Part shown: positions 43,770 through 54,860 of the stretch, one piece after another
Position numbering within the stretch: the stretch's first letter is position 1
Layout of the letters: every line of letters begins with the position of its first letter
NCBI RefSeq assembly: GCF_003349955.1
Contig: NZ_QLKQ01000002.1
Location: 140,000-203,999, forward strand
DNA: 64,000 nt
Source: Azospirillum brasilense
GTDB taxonomy: Bacteria; Pseudomonadota; Alphaproteobacteria; Azospirillales; Azospirillaceae
Direction: 5' to 3'
Translations under genes and position numbers: made by a program
Notes under the pieces: model-generated
Database searches by the model: none
What the model was told of the DNA's origin: nothing
The model's input: the letters and a program-made list of their open reading frames with translations, nothing else

Positions 43770-45920
43770 TCAACGACCGGGCGATTCAACCTGCACGAAC
43801 ACCAGCGCCGTCCGTCCGTCCACCGGCATCGTCCGCCCGGCGAGCTGCATCCGCCCGTCGCCGGCGCCGTCCGACACGCGGGTGTCGAGCACGCAGCGCC
43901 AGCCGCGCGCGTCGGGAACCTCGGGCAGGGTGACGTTGACCGTGTCGGTGTGGGCGTTCAGCACGATCAGCAGCACCCCGTCGTCCTGCGACGCCCCGTC
44001 CACCCCGGTGTAGCTCCCGGCATGGCCGTTCAACAGCAGCATGATGCAGCGCGCATGGCCGTTGCGCCAATCCTCCGCCGACTTCTCCACGCCCTGCGGC
44101 GTGTACCAGACGATGTCCTTCAGCCCATTCGCGGAGGTGCGGCGGCCGTGCAGGAACACCGGGCGTCGCAGCACCGGGTGCGCCTTGCGCAGGGCAATCA
44201 GCCGCTTGACGAAGGCGAGCATCGGCCCGCCCTCGCCCTTCATCCGCGCCCAGTCCAGCCAGGAGGTCTCGTTGTCCTGGCAATAGGCGTTGTTGTTGCC
44301 CTTCTGGCTGTGGCCGATCTCGTCGCCGGCCAGCATCATCGGCGTGCCCTGCGACAGGAACAGGGTGGCCAGCAGATTGCGCTTCTGCTTGGCGCGGGCC
44401 TCGCGGATCGCCGGGTCGTCGGTCTCGCCCTCCACCCCGTGGTTCCAGGAATGGTTGGCGGAATGGCCGTCGCGGTTGTCCTCGCCGTTGGCCCAATTGT
44501 GCTTGTCGTTGTAGGAGACGAGGTCGTGCAGGGTGAAGCCGTCGTGCGCCGTGACGAAGTTCACCGACGACCAGGGCCGCCGCCCGCGCTTCTCGAACAG
44601 GTCCGACGAGCCGGCGATGCGTCCGGCCAGTTCCGGCAGCATGCCGTCGTCGCCGCGCCAGTAGCGGCGCACGGTGTCGCGGTAGCGGTCGTTCCACTCC
44701 GCCCAACCCGGCGGGAAATTGCCGACCTGATAGCCGCCGGGACCGACGTCCCACGGCTCGGCGATCAGCTTGACGTCGGCCAGCGCCGGGTCCTGCCGCA
44801 CGGCGTCGAGGAAGCCCGAACCGGGGTCGAACCCGTAGGGCTCCCGCGCCAGCACGGTGGCGAGGTCGAAGCGGAAGCCGTCGACATGCATCTCCGTCAC
44901 CCAGTAGCGCAAGCTGTCCATGACCATCTGAAGCACGCGCGGGTGGCTGAGATTCAGGGTGTTCCCGGTGCCCGTGTCGTTGATGTAGAAGCGCGGGTTG
45001 TCGGGCAGCAGCCGGTAGTAGCTGAGATTGTCGATGCCCTTGAAGGACAGGGTGGGGCCGAGATGGTTGCCCTCCCCCGTGTGGTTGTAGACCACGTCGA
45101 GGATGACCTCGATCCCCGCCTCGTGCAGGCGGGCGACCATGGTCTTGAACTCCGACAGCACGCCGGTGGTCATGTAGCGCGGCTCGGGCGCGAAGAAGCC
45201 GACGCTGTTGTAGCCCCAGTAGTTGCGCAGTCCCTGCCCGACCAGATGCCGGTCGTCGGCAAAGGACTGCACCGGCAGGAACTCCACCGAGGTGATTCCC
45301 AGCGCCTTGAGGTAGTCAATCACCGCGTGGGTGGACATGCCGGCGAAGGTGCCGCGCAGCGGGGCCGGCACCTCCGGATGGCGCATGGTGAAGCCGCCGA
45401 CATGCGTCTCGTAGATGACCGTGTCCGACCAGGGCACAGCCGGGTGCCGGTCGTGGCCCCAGGTGAAGGCGCGGTCGACCACCCGGCACTTCGGCATGCC
45501 GCGGGCGTTGTCGCGCCGGTCGAAGGACAGGTCCTCGCGCGTCGAGCCGACGCGGTAGCCGTAATGGGCGTCCGACCAGCGGAACGGCCCGAACAGCGCC
45601 TTGGCGTAGGGGTCGAGCAGCAGCTTGTTCGGGTTGAAGCGGTGCCCCGCCAGCGGCTCGTAGGGGCCGTGGACGCGGTAGCCGTAGAGCAGGCCGGGCC
45701 GGGCGTCGGGCAGGTAGCCGTGCCAGACCTCGTCGGTGTGCTCCGGCAGCACGACCCGCTCGACCTCGCGCTGGCCAGTCTGGTCGAACAGGCACAGCTC
45801 GACTTTCTCGGCGTGCGCGGAGAACAGGGCGAAGTTGACCCCGAACCCGTCCCAATTCGCTCCGAGGGGATAGGGCTTGCCGGGCCAGACGGCGGTGCGC
45901 GTGGCGGTGGAGATGGCCAT
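43770..45920 (-). CDS. glgX: Glycogen debranching enzyme GlgX
   Basis: The product is 716 residues with a CBM48 N-terminus (GKPYPLGANWDGFGVNFALFSAHAEKVELCLFD) and a GH13 barrel: VIYETHVGGFTMRHP, DVVYNHTGEGN, DGFRFDLATVLARE with the nucleophile Asp, LIAEPWDVGPGGYQVGNFP with the acid Glu, and VTAHDGFTLHDLVSYNDKHN. It removes alpha-1,6 branches from glycogen trimmed by phosphorylase. In the block it is separated from glgB by the mntA-hepT pair. Confidence 0.96.
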   Translation of the reverse strand: MAISTATRTAVWPGKPYPLGANWDGFGVNFALFSAHAEKVELCLFDQTGQREVERVVLPEHTDEVWHGYLPDARPGLLYGYRVHGPYEPLAGHRFNPNKLLLDPYAKALFGPFRWSDAHYGYRVGSTREDLSFDRRDNARGMPKCRVVDRAFTWGHDRHPAVPWSDTVIYETHVGGFTMRHPEVPAPLRGTFAGMSTHAVIDYLKALGITSVEFLPVQSFADDRHLVGQGLRNYWGYNSVGFFAPEPRYMTTGVLSEFKTMVARLHEAGIEVILDVVYNHTGEGNHLGPTLSFKGIDNLSYYRLLPDNPRFYINDTGTGNTLNLSHPRVLQMVMDSLRYWVTEMHVDGFRFDLATVLAREPYGFDPGSGFLDAVRQDPALADVKLIAEPWDVGPGGYQVGNFPPGWAEWNDRYRDTVRRYWRGDDGMLPELAGRIAGSSDLFEKRGRRPWSSVNFVTAHDGFTLHDLVSYNDKHNWANGEDNRDGHSANHSWNHGVEGETDDPAIREARAKQKRNLLATLFLSQGTPMMLAGDEIGHSQKGNNNAYCQDNETSWLDWARMKGEGGPMLAFVKRLIALRKAHPVLRRPVFLHGRRTSANGLKDIVWYTPQGVEKSAEDWRNGHARCIMLLLNGHAGSYTGVDGASQDDGVLLIVLNAHTDTVNVTLPEVPDARGWRCVLDTRVSDGAGDGRMQLAGRTMPVDGRTALVFVQVESPGR

Positions 45921-45948
45921 CAGACGACGATCCCGTCTTGTTGGACCG

Positions 45949-46305
45949 TCATGGCCGGTTCCCTTCGATCCGCATCAACTCCGCGACGACCACAGCCCTC
46001 AGCGGCGAAAGTTCGTGTTGAATGGTGTGCCACGTAAGAGCGTCGTCCACGTTGTCGTAATCGTGCCGGTAGATGTTACCGGCACCGGCTATGGCCCGCC
46101 AATCGATTTCGGGATGGCGCTGTCTGACGTCATCGGGGATGCGCCGAGAGGCTTCCGAAATGATTTCGAGAGCGCGCAGCACGGCATAGCTGGTCTTCTG
46201 ATCGGCCAGAAAATCCTCAAATCCCATTCAGGAAACGAATCGGGCAATCGCATCGATGTTCTGAACGATGTCCTCCAGCCGCCGTTGCGGCGACCTAGAA
46301 GGCAT
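45949..46305 (-). pseudogene. hepT: hepT toxin (DUF86, HEPN) with in-frame TGA at codon 26
   Basis: Reading from ATG 46305, which has GGAGG six bases upstream and overlaps the end of mntA by 11 bases, gives MPSRSPQRRLEDIVQNIDAI then ARFVS, then TGA (46230-46228), then directly ATG GGA with MGFEDFLADQKTSYAVLRAL onward to the stop at 45949. The two parts join into a normal DUF86 protein; the TGA stands where the family usually has Gly (GGA). The active-site region GNIYRHDYDNVD keeps His and Tyr, while the usual Arg before Asn is Gly. A 92-residue product could arise by reinitiation at TGAATG but would lack helix 1. Confidence 0.85.
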
Positions 46306-46612
46306 GCACGGCCTCCCCCGCCACACTGTCCCGAAGTGCGGGTTTCAAATTCCTCCGCACCACCACATCCGTCGGCCGGTCGAACAGGTCACCGATGTCC
46401 AACGTCACCCGCGTATACTCGAACAGCCCCATGGGACGGCCGGGGTCCAGATCGATCACGATGTCGATGTCACTCTCGGGCCCGGCCTCTCCGCGCGCCA
46501 CCGACCCGAAGACGGCGGCGTGCAGAACACCGCGCCGACGCAGGTCGGCGCTGTTGTCGCGCAGGATGCTAACCACCTCTTCGACGGACGGCGGCCGGTT
46601 CCTCATCGTCAT
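46295..46612 (-). CDS. mntA: MntA-type nucleotidyltransferase antitoxin
   Basis: The product is 105 residues. The minimal nucleotidyltransferase motif FGSVARGEAGPESDIDIVIDL carries the GSxARG and SDxD metal-binding residues. MntA antitoxins inactivate HepT by AMPylating the Tyr of its active-site motif. ATG 46612 has AGGAGGG seven bases upstream. It precedes hepT with an 11-base overlap, the usual order for MNT-HEPN pairs. Confidence 0.9.
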   Translation of the reverse strand: MTMRNRPPSVEEVVSILRDNSADLRRRGVLHAAVFGSVARGEAGPESDIDIVIDLDPGRPMGLFEYTRVTLDIGDLFDRPTDVVVRRNLKPALRDSVAGEAVHAF

Positions 46613-46726
46613 GATCGTCCCTCCTGGACGCTCACCCGTCCAGGTCCTGTGTGGGATAGGCGATTCAATAAAGAGGAGGCACGCACCGCCCGTCAAGGGT
46701 GGCCAATGGGGAAAGCGACGCGCCCC

Positions 46727-48991
<2,265 letters not shown>

Positions 48992-49098
48992 CGGCTGACT
49001 TTCCCCTTACCCTTGCTCGTTCTTGGGGTGTGAACATAGCGCCGGGGCGTTTGTCACACCACGCCCGCGGCGTCCTATGTCCCGCATCGGGTTTCGCC

Positions 49099-52000
49099 TC
49101 AGGATTCACCGTCCAGAAGCCCCAGCACGCCCTTCACCGGAATGCCGATCCAGTTCGGCCGGTTGGCGGCCTCGTAGGCGATCTCGTACAGCGCCTTCTC
49201 CATCAGGAACAGCGCCAGCAGGCGGCGGTCCGCGGCGGTTCCGTCCGGCACGTCCGGGCAGGCCCCCATGGCGGCGCGGTAGGCCTCCAGGAAGCTCTGC
49301 ATGCTGCGCCGTTCCCAATCGAGCGCCGCCTCCATGACCGCACCGGCCTCCTCCAGCACCCCGGTCTCGTCGATCCGGAACAGCGCCGCCCAGGTGGCGT
49401 AGTTGAAGGAGCGCAGCATTCCCGCCACGTCGCGCAGCGGGCTGTGCTTGGCCCGACGCTCTTCCAGGGACTTCGCGGGCTCACCCTCGAAGTCGATGAT
49501 GTACCAGTCGTTCTGGGCGCGCAGCACCTGCCCCAGGTGATAGTCGCCGTGGATGCGCGTCTTGTCGCCCTGCGGAGGGGTGTCCGCCAGTTCGGCCAGC
49601 CGGTTCATCACGTCGGCGCGGCGGGCCAGCAGCGATTCCGCCTGCTCGCGCACGGCGGGGGCCAAACGGTCCAGCGCGCCGGGCAGGGCGGCGAAGGCGG
49701 CCTCGGCCTGACGGCAGGCGGCCTCGCCCCAGCCCTTCAGGTCGTCAGCCGTGACCGGTTCGGGATCGAAGGCCGGATCGCCGGTCCGCTTCGCCAGCGC
49801 GCAATGGAGTTCCGCCGTGCGCTGGCCGAGCGTCGCCATCATGGCGGCGTGCATGCCGAAGGGCTCGCCCTCGGTCGGCTCCTCCGGGTCGTGGGCGAGG
49901 CCGAGACGGATGTCGTCCAGATCGCGCACCAGCGAATCGACGGTGCTGCTCCAGCCGTCGCCCTGGTTGCGGACGAAGCCCTGGAGAACGAACAGCGCGG
50001 TCGGCGTGCCATCCTCCGCCACATGCTCGACGGAGCCGAGCAGCCGCGGCGTGTTCTGGAAGCCTGCCACCTCGGTCAGGAAGCGTCCGACCTCGATCTC
50101 CGGATGGGCGCCGGGGGTCAGGCGGCGGAAGGCCTTCAGCACGGCCTGGCTGCCGACCAGGATGGAGCTGTTGCTCTGCTCGACGCCGAGGCGGCGGATC
50201 TCGGTGTCGTCGTCCACCACGAGGTCGGCCATGCAGGCCGTGGGCGAGAAGCGCAGGTGCCCATGCGACGCCGGGATCTCCCGCCCCTCGCGAAGGGCGG
50301 TCAGCAGGCTGCGGGTGAAGGCGTCGGCCTGCATGGCGTCGTAGATGGCGCCGGTGCGCGGACCGCGCCGGGCCTTGGCCAGCGTGAAGGGCAGCAGCGG
50401 CCAGCCGGTGTTGCCGGCGTTCTCCTCCCAGCTCATGGCGAGCGGCAGGAAGTAGGACTGCGTGCCGCCGCCGGACAGCTCGACGTCGGTGTGGAGCAGC
50501 ATGAAGCCGTCGCCCGGCCCGTCCAGCCGAGCGGAGACCGGAACATGCGCGCGCTCGATCCGGCGATCCTTGGCGGCGAACCAGCGCTGCTGCGGCAGGT
50601 AGGCCTGCAGGATGTCGCGCGCCAGTTCGGCCTCGGCGCGCCCGCTGATCAGGCTTTTCCAGCCGTCGCGCACCACCACGGTCAGCAGGTCGGGCACCGG
50701 CTCCGGCATCGTCTCGTGCCAGGAGGGCAGAGCCGCCTCGGCGGCGAGCGCGAACCAGTAGAAGCCGTAGGCGGGGATGGTCAGCAGATAGGGCAGATCG
50801 CCGACCGGCGGGAAGACCGTGCGGCCCAGCATCTCCACCGGCACGCGGCCGCGGAACTGCTTCAGGTCCAGCTCCACGGCCTGGGCGGAGCGGGACAGGT
50901 TGGCCACGCAGAGGATGACCTCGTCGCCCTCCTCCGTCGAATGGCAGCGCAGATAGGCCAGGACCTTGCGGTTGCCCGGATAGAGGAGCTGGAAGCTGCC
51001 GCGCCCGAACGCCTTGTGCTGCTGGCGCACCGCAATCAGCCGCTTCATCCAGTTCAGCAGAGACGACGGGCTGCGCTGCGCCGCCTCGACGTTGATGGCC
51101 TGGAAGCCATAGATCGGGTCCTGGATCGCCGGCAGATACAGCCGCGCCGGGTCGGCACGGGAGAAGCCGCCGTTGCGGTCGGGTGACCACTGCATCGGCG
51201 TGCGCACGCCGTCGCGGTCGCCGAGATAGATGTTGTCGCCCATGCCGATCTCGTCGCCGTAATAGAGCACCGGCGTGCCCGGCATGGACAGCAGCAGGCT
51301 CTTCAGCAGCTCGATCTTGCGGCGGTCGTTCTGCAGCAGCGGGGCGAGACGGCGCCGGATGCCCAGGTTGATCCGCATGCGCCGGTCGGCGGCGTAGAAG
51401 TCCCAGAGATAGTCCCGCTCGCGGTCGGTGACCATCTCCAGCGTCAGCTCGTCATGGTTGCGCAGGAAGATGGCCCACTGGCACTCGTCCGGGATGTCCG
51501 GGGTCTGGCGCATGATGTCGGCGATGGGGTGCCGGTCCTCCATGGCGACGGCCATGTAGATGCGCGGCATCAGCGGGAAGTGGAAGGCCATGTGGCATTC
51601 GTCCCCGCCCTTCTCCAGGTCGCCGAAATAGGGCAGCACGTCCTCCGGCCACTGGTTCGCTTCGGCCAGCAGCATGCGGTCGCCGTAGCCCTTGTCGATC
51701 TCCGTGCGGATCGCCTTCAGGACGTCGTGGGTTTCCGGCAGGTTCTCGTTGTTGGTGCCCTCGCGCTCCTTCAGGTAGGGCACGGCGTCGAGCCGCAGCC
51801 CGTCCACCCCCATGTCCAGCCAGAAGCGCATGACGTTCAGCACTTCCTGAAGGACCTTCGGGTTGTCGAAGTTCAGGTCGGGCTGGTGCGAGTAGAACCG
51901 GTGCCAGAAATAGGCCTGCGCCTCGGAATCCCAGGTCCAGTTGGACTTTTCCGTGTCGCAGAAGATGATGCGGGTGCCCTGGTACTTCTGGTCGGTGTCG

Positions 52001-52422
52001 GACCAGACATAGAAATTGCGATGGTTCGATCCCGGCTTGGCCTGACGGGCGCGCTGGAACCACGGGTGCTGGTCGGAGGTGTGGTTGATGACCAGCTCGG
52101 TAATGACGCGCAGGCCGCGGTCGTGGCACTCGCGCAGGAACCGCTTGAAGTCCTGAAGATTGCCGTAGGACGGGTTGACCGCCTTGTAGTCGGCGATGTC
52201 GTAGCCGTCGTCGCGCAGCGGCGAGGGGTAGAAGGGCAGCAGCCACAGCGTGGTGACGCCAAGCTCCTGGATGTAGTCGAGCTTCTGGGTCAGGCCGGCG
52301 ATGTCGCCGATGCCGTCGTTGTCGGCGTCGTAGAACGCCTTGACATGAAGCTGATAGATGACCGCGTCCTTGTACCAGAGCGTGTCGTTCCGATCGATCC
52401 GGCCATTGTCCGAGTTCTTCAT
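49099..52422 (-). CDS. treS: Trehalose synthase fused to maltokinase (TreS-Mak)
   Basis: The product is 1107 residues. Residues 1-550 are GH13 trehalose synthase: LWYKDAVIYQLHVKAFYDADNDGIGD, TELVINHTSDQHPWFQ, DGLRLDAVPYLKEREGTNNENLPETH, LLAEANQWPEDV, and IFLRNHDELTLEMV. From about 620 onward is a maltokinase (aminoglycoside-kinase-like): SSILVGSQAVLKAFRRL, RIHGDYHLGQVLRAQNDWYIIDFEGEP. TreS interconverts maltose and trehalose; Mak makes maltose 1-phosphate. With GlgB this is three parts of the GlgE pathway, but glgE is not within the window. Confidence 0.95.
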   Translation of the reverse strand: MKNSDNGRIDRNDTLWYKDAVIYQLHVKAFYDADNDGIGDIAGLTQKLDYIQELGVTTLWLLPFYPSPLRDDGYDIADYKAVNPSYGNLQDFKRFLRECHDRGLRVITELVINHTSDQHPWFQRARQAKPGSNHRNFYVWSDTDQKYQGTRIIFCDTEKSNWTWDSEAQAYFWHRFYSHQPDLNFDNPKVLQEVLNVMRFWLDMGVDGLRLDAVPYLKEREGTNNENLPETHDVLKAIRTEIDKGYGDRMLLAEANQWPEDVLPYFGDLEKGGDECHMAFHFPLMPRIYMAVAMEDRHPIADIMRQTPDIPDECQWAIFLRNHDELTLEMVTDRERDYLWDFYAADRRMRINLGIRRRLAPLLQNDRRKIELLKSLLLSMPGTPVLYYGDEIGMGDNIYLGDRDGVRTPMQWSPDRNGGFSRADPARLYLPAIQDPIYGFQAINVEAAQRSPSSLLNWMKRLIAVRQQHKAFGRGSFQLLYPGNRKVLAYLRCHSTEEGDEVILCVANLSRSAQAVELDLKQFRGRVPVEMLGRTVFPPVGDLPYLLTIPAYGFYWFALAAEAALPSWHETMPEPVPDLLTVVVRDGWKSLISGRAEAELARDILQAYLPQQRWFAAKDRRIERAHVPVSARLDGPGDGFMLLHTDVELSGGGTQSYFLPLAMSWEENAGNTGWPLLPFTLAKARRGPRTGAIYDAMQADAFTRSLLTALREGREIPASHGHLRFSPTACMADLVVDDDTEIRRLGVEQSNSSILVGSQAVLKAFRRLTPGAHPEIEVGRFLTEVAGFQNTPRLLGSVEHVAEDGTPTALFVLQGFVRNQGDGWSSTVDSLVRDLDDIRLGLAHDPEEPTEGEPFGMHAAMMATLGQRTAELHCALAKRTGDPAFDPEPVTADDLKGWGEAACRQAEAAFAALPGALDRLAPAVREQAESLLARRADVMNRLAELADTPPQGDKTRIHGDYHLGQVLRAQNDWYIIDFEGEPAKSLEERRAKHSPLRDVAGMLRSFNYATWAALFRIDETGVLEEAGAVMEAALDWERRSMQSFLEAYRAAMGACPDVPDGTAADRRLLALFLMEKALYEIAYEAANRPNWIGIPVKGVLGLLDGES

Positions 52423-52601
52423 CCGCCGCCGTCGCTCCGCTGGTCTGGTGGAGCGGGGCCGCCGGACGGGCGGGGAATCCCGCGCCCATCCGGCAGCCGC
52501 GCCACATCATAAACCAGCTAGACTTGGGTCCGTTCCACGGCAAAGACAACGTTGGACGTGAAACCTGCGATGGCAGACCCGCGTCGCGAGCACTGCCGGC
52601 G

Positions 52602-53894
52602 TCAGGCGTCGGCCAGCGCCGCGACGGAAAGCGGCTGGGTTTCCGTGCTGCTCCGGACGTCCACCGAGACGCCGCCGTTGACGTAGCCGGTCACCGTCTG
52701 GCGCAGCGCGTAGACCGTCTTGCCGAGTTCGGCGCTCATCGCCGCGTCGTAGGTCGAACCGGGCACCGGCTGGGTGTAGTAGAAGACCGCCGGCGTGCTG
52801 TAGGAGGTCGGCGGGATTTCGGCCATCAGGATCGTCATGGTCGAGCTGTAGCGGCAGTCGGCCGGGATTTCGACCGTCTGGCTGACCGACAGATCGTAGT
52901 AGTTGGTGACCGAGGTCTCCTTCGTGCCGGAGTAGGTGTAGGACATGGAGAAGGTGCAGCCGACCTCGACCTCGCCGGTCAGACCGATTCCGTAGGTGAA
53001 GCGCACCTCCTGAACATAGCCGATGGTGTAGGAATCGGTGACCGACAGCGTCAGCGACTGCGATTTCCCGCTGGTGACCGACACCGTGTCGGTGATCGTC
53101 GCCGTGCCCTGGTTGGTTCCGGAGATGGAACTGGAGATCGTGTTCGACGGGCTGGTGGGCACCGGCGAGGTGATGGTGAAGGGATCGACCTCCGAATGGA
53201 CCGGGGGCAGCAGATCCCACCGCCACGAGGCCTCCTTGTCGACGAAGGAATAGCTGCGCAGGTCCGGTATGCCGTCCATGCTCAGCCAGCCGGCGACGGA
53301 CATGGTTTCCCCGTCACCCTGGCCGCCGTCGTACAGCGCCACCTGCTGGGCGGTCAGCCCGCCGAAATAGATCGAGGCCGCCCGGTCGCAGATGAACCAG
53401 CCGGCCAGCGACAGCACCGTCTCCATCGGCCATTCGCACAGGAAGAAGGTGTTGCGGTTGTCGGCGTAGTTCAGCCCGTCGAACAGCTGGAAGACACCGG
53501 TGTTCAGATCCACGGTACGCCAGATGTAGGCGGACAGGCAGTCGTTGGCGCCGAGTTTCTCGACGTCGACCGTCTGGGTCTGGCCGTTGCCGATCAGATC
53601 GACACAACGCCCGCAGCCATTGAAGCTGTAGGGCTCTTTGGCGGGCGGGGTGGTCTTGTGCTCCAGAAGGGTCAGGACGACCCCCTCCGGCAGGTTGAAG
53701 GCGATCCAGGTGGTCCGGTCGTTGAGGTTGGTCCCGGCAAAGGAACTCTGGACGCCTTCGATGGCGTCCGAGGTGGTGATGGTCAGGCTGTCGCTGCTCC
53801 AGTTCTGATCGGCGTACAGCTTCACCGTTCCCGAAGGAAGGTTGGACGGATAGGCCACGGACGTGGTCGGCGGCAACAGATAAGGTGCAGTCAT
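52602..53894 (-). CDS. Beta-gamma-crystallin-like domain plus aerolysin-like pore-forming domain
   Basis: The product is 430 residues from ATG 53894, with GAGG seven bases upstream. Residues about 20-140 resemble two beta-gamma-crystallin Greek-key motifs: VKLYADQNWSSDSLTI, the Ca-site-like NDRTTW and LPEGVVLTLLEH, then a degenerate NDCLS and YIW. Residues about 245-400 are Ser/Thr-rich alternating strands (TISSSISGTNQGTATITD, SQSLTLSVTDSYTIGYV, TFSMSYTYSGTKETSV, SQTVEIPADCRYSSTMTIL), the pattern of aerolysin/ETX-MTX2 pore formers. There is no signal peptide or membrane helix. The gene stands alone. The pore-forming reading is by pattern only. Confidence 0.6.
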   Translation of the reverse strand: MTAPYLLPPTTSVAYPSNLPSGTVKLYADQNWSSDSLTITTSDAIEGVQSSFAGTNLNDRTTWIAFNLPEGVVLTLLEHKTTPPAKEPYSFNGCGRCVDLIGNGQTQTVDVEKLGANDCLSAYIWRTVDLNTGVFQLFDGLNYADNRNTFFLCEWPMETVLSLAGWFICDRAASIYFGGLTAQQVALYDGGQGDGETMSVAGWLSMDGIPDLRSYSFVDKEASWRWDLLPPVHSEVDPFTITSPVPTSPSNTISSSISGTNQGTATITDTVSVTSGKSQSLTLSVTDSYTIGYVQEVRFTYGIGLTGEVEVGCTFSMSYTYSGTKETSVTNYYDLSVSQTVEIPADCRYSSTMTILMAEIPPTSYSTPAVFYYTQPVPGSTYDAAMSAELGKTVYALRQTVTGYVNGGVSVDVRSSTETQPLSVAALADA

Positions 53895-54272
53895 GGCGTT
53901 TCCTCGCGGTTGGCAAAACGCCCAAACCTCCGTATGGACTTGGCGCGAACGCCAGCCACGTCGGTGCAATTCATGATTTCACGAATTGCATCCATTTATA
54001 TTTAATTGGGAATGGTCGGGGCACTCGCCAAACAATACTGACGATAATTTTCTAAAATAAAGCTATTTTATTTGAATGCATCTGCATGCAATGGCTTATC
54101 TTTGAGCATCCATGCAAACGTGTTTTTCTCAGTCCGCATCGGCAGTCGGCCGTTCGGGATGGAGCGGGCGCACGTTTGGCGTCCATCTTCGGCGTCCATC
54201 GAGTGAAAAGCGGCCGGCTCCGGGAACGACCGTCGCCCGGCGGGGAACAGGGGCGGCGGTCAGGGGCGGCGG
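53895..54272. other. AT-rich upstream region of the crystallin/aerolysin-like gene
   Basis: This 378-base gap includes the most AT-rich stretch in this part of the window (about 53985-54115). It holds the inverted repeat at 53965-53990 and a second, AT-only one (TAAAATA-AAGC-TATTTTA, 54053-54070). The promoter of the leftward gene should be here. No other gene is supported. Confidence 0.5.
53965..53990. repeat. Inverted repeat in the crystallin/aerolysin-like gene leader
   Basis: TGCAATTC, ten bases, GAATTGCA: perfect 8-bp arms, 71-96 bases upstream of the ATG at 53894. Arm length and ten-base spacing suit a dimeric regulator on one face of the helix. Confidence 0.6.
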
Positions 54273-54707
54273 TCAGGCGGAGGACCGCTTCCGCTTGGCG
54301 CCCTGGGTCAGGCTGCGGTAGACGCCCTGATCCTCTTCGATGAAATGGGCGATCAGGCGGTGTTCGACCCAGTTGGTCAATTCGTTGGGGGTGCAGAAGA
54401 CGACGCCGTACGGACCCTCGAACCGCAGGGCCAGCAGTTCCTCGGTGATCTCCCGGTGCAGCCGCTTATGCTTTTCGACGGCGCCGCTCCGGGCGTCGGT
54501 CCAGAACTGTTCCTCATCGGAGAAGTGCTCCCCCGTGTACTTGACCAGGGCGGCGAAGGCGTTCTGGATGATCTTGTAGCCCTGCCCCGCCGCCACCGCC
54601 ATGTGCAGCAGCCCGGCCAGTTCCAGAAGCGTCCGGTGCTGTTCGTCGATGGACTCGTTGCCGACCGTGTATTCGGACTTCCACGGGAAGCGGGCGGATG
54701 GCTGCAT
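54273..54707 (-). CDS. Bacteriohemerythrin
   Basis: The product is 144 residues. It opens FPWKSEYTVGNESIDEQHRTLLELAGLLH with the first diiron ligand His, continues YTGEHFSDEEQFW with His/Glu, and KHKRLHREI and HRLIAHFIEED with the remaining His and Asp ligands. Bacteriohemerythrins bind O2 at a non-haem diiron site and are common in microaerophiles. The C-terminus is basic (AKRKRSSA). It precedes the crystallin/aerolysin-like gene on the other side of an AT-rich gap but reads away from it in the same leftward direction. Confidence 0.9.
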   Translation of the reverse strand: MQPSARFPWKSEYTVGNESIDEQHRTLLELAGLLHMAVAAGQGYKIIQNAFAALVKYTGEHFSDEEQFWTDARSGAVEKHKRLHREITEELLALRFEGPYGVVFCTPNELTNWVEHRLIAHFIEEDQGVYRSLTQGAKRKRSSA

Positions 54708-54860
54708 GGGGGGCCTGCCGATAACGGCTGCGCTGAAGCTGCGGGAACGCCGCAAGATAGCATTCCGAACCGCCCGCCAGGGTCGGACAACTTGCCGCAA
54801 ATCGAAACCCCGCCCAACGGATTATATTCAATTTGCGGTAAAATTTATCATTTTCCCGGA

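Noticed and set aside
46228-46230. TGA in hepT as selenocysteine
   Set aside because: Family members have Gly here, not Cys, and no selenoprotein context is seen; a nonsense change is simpler.
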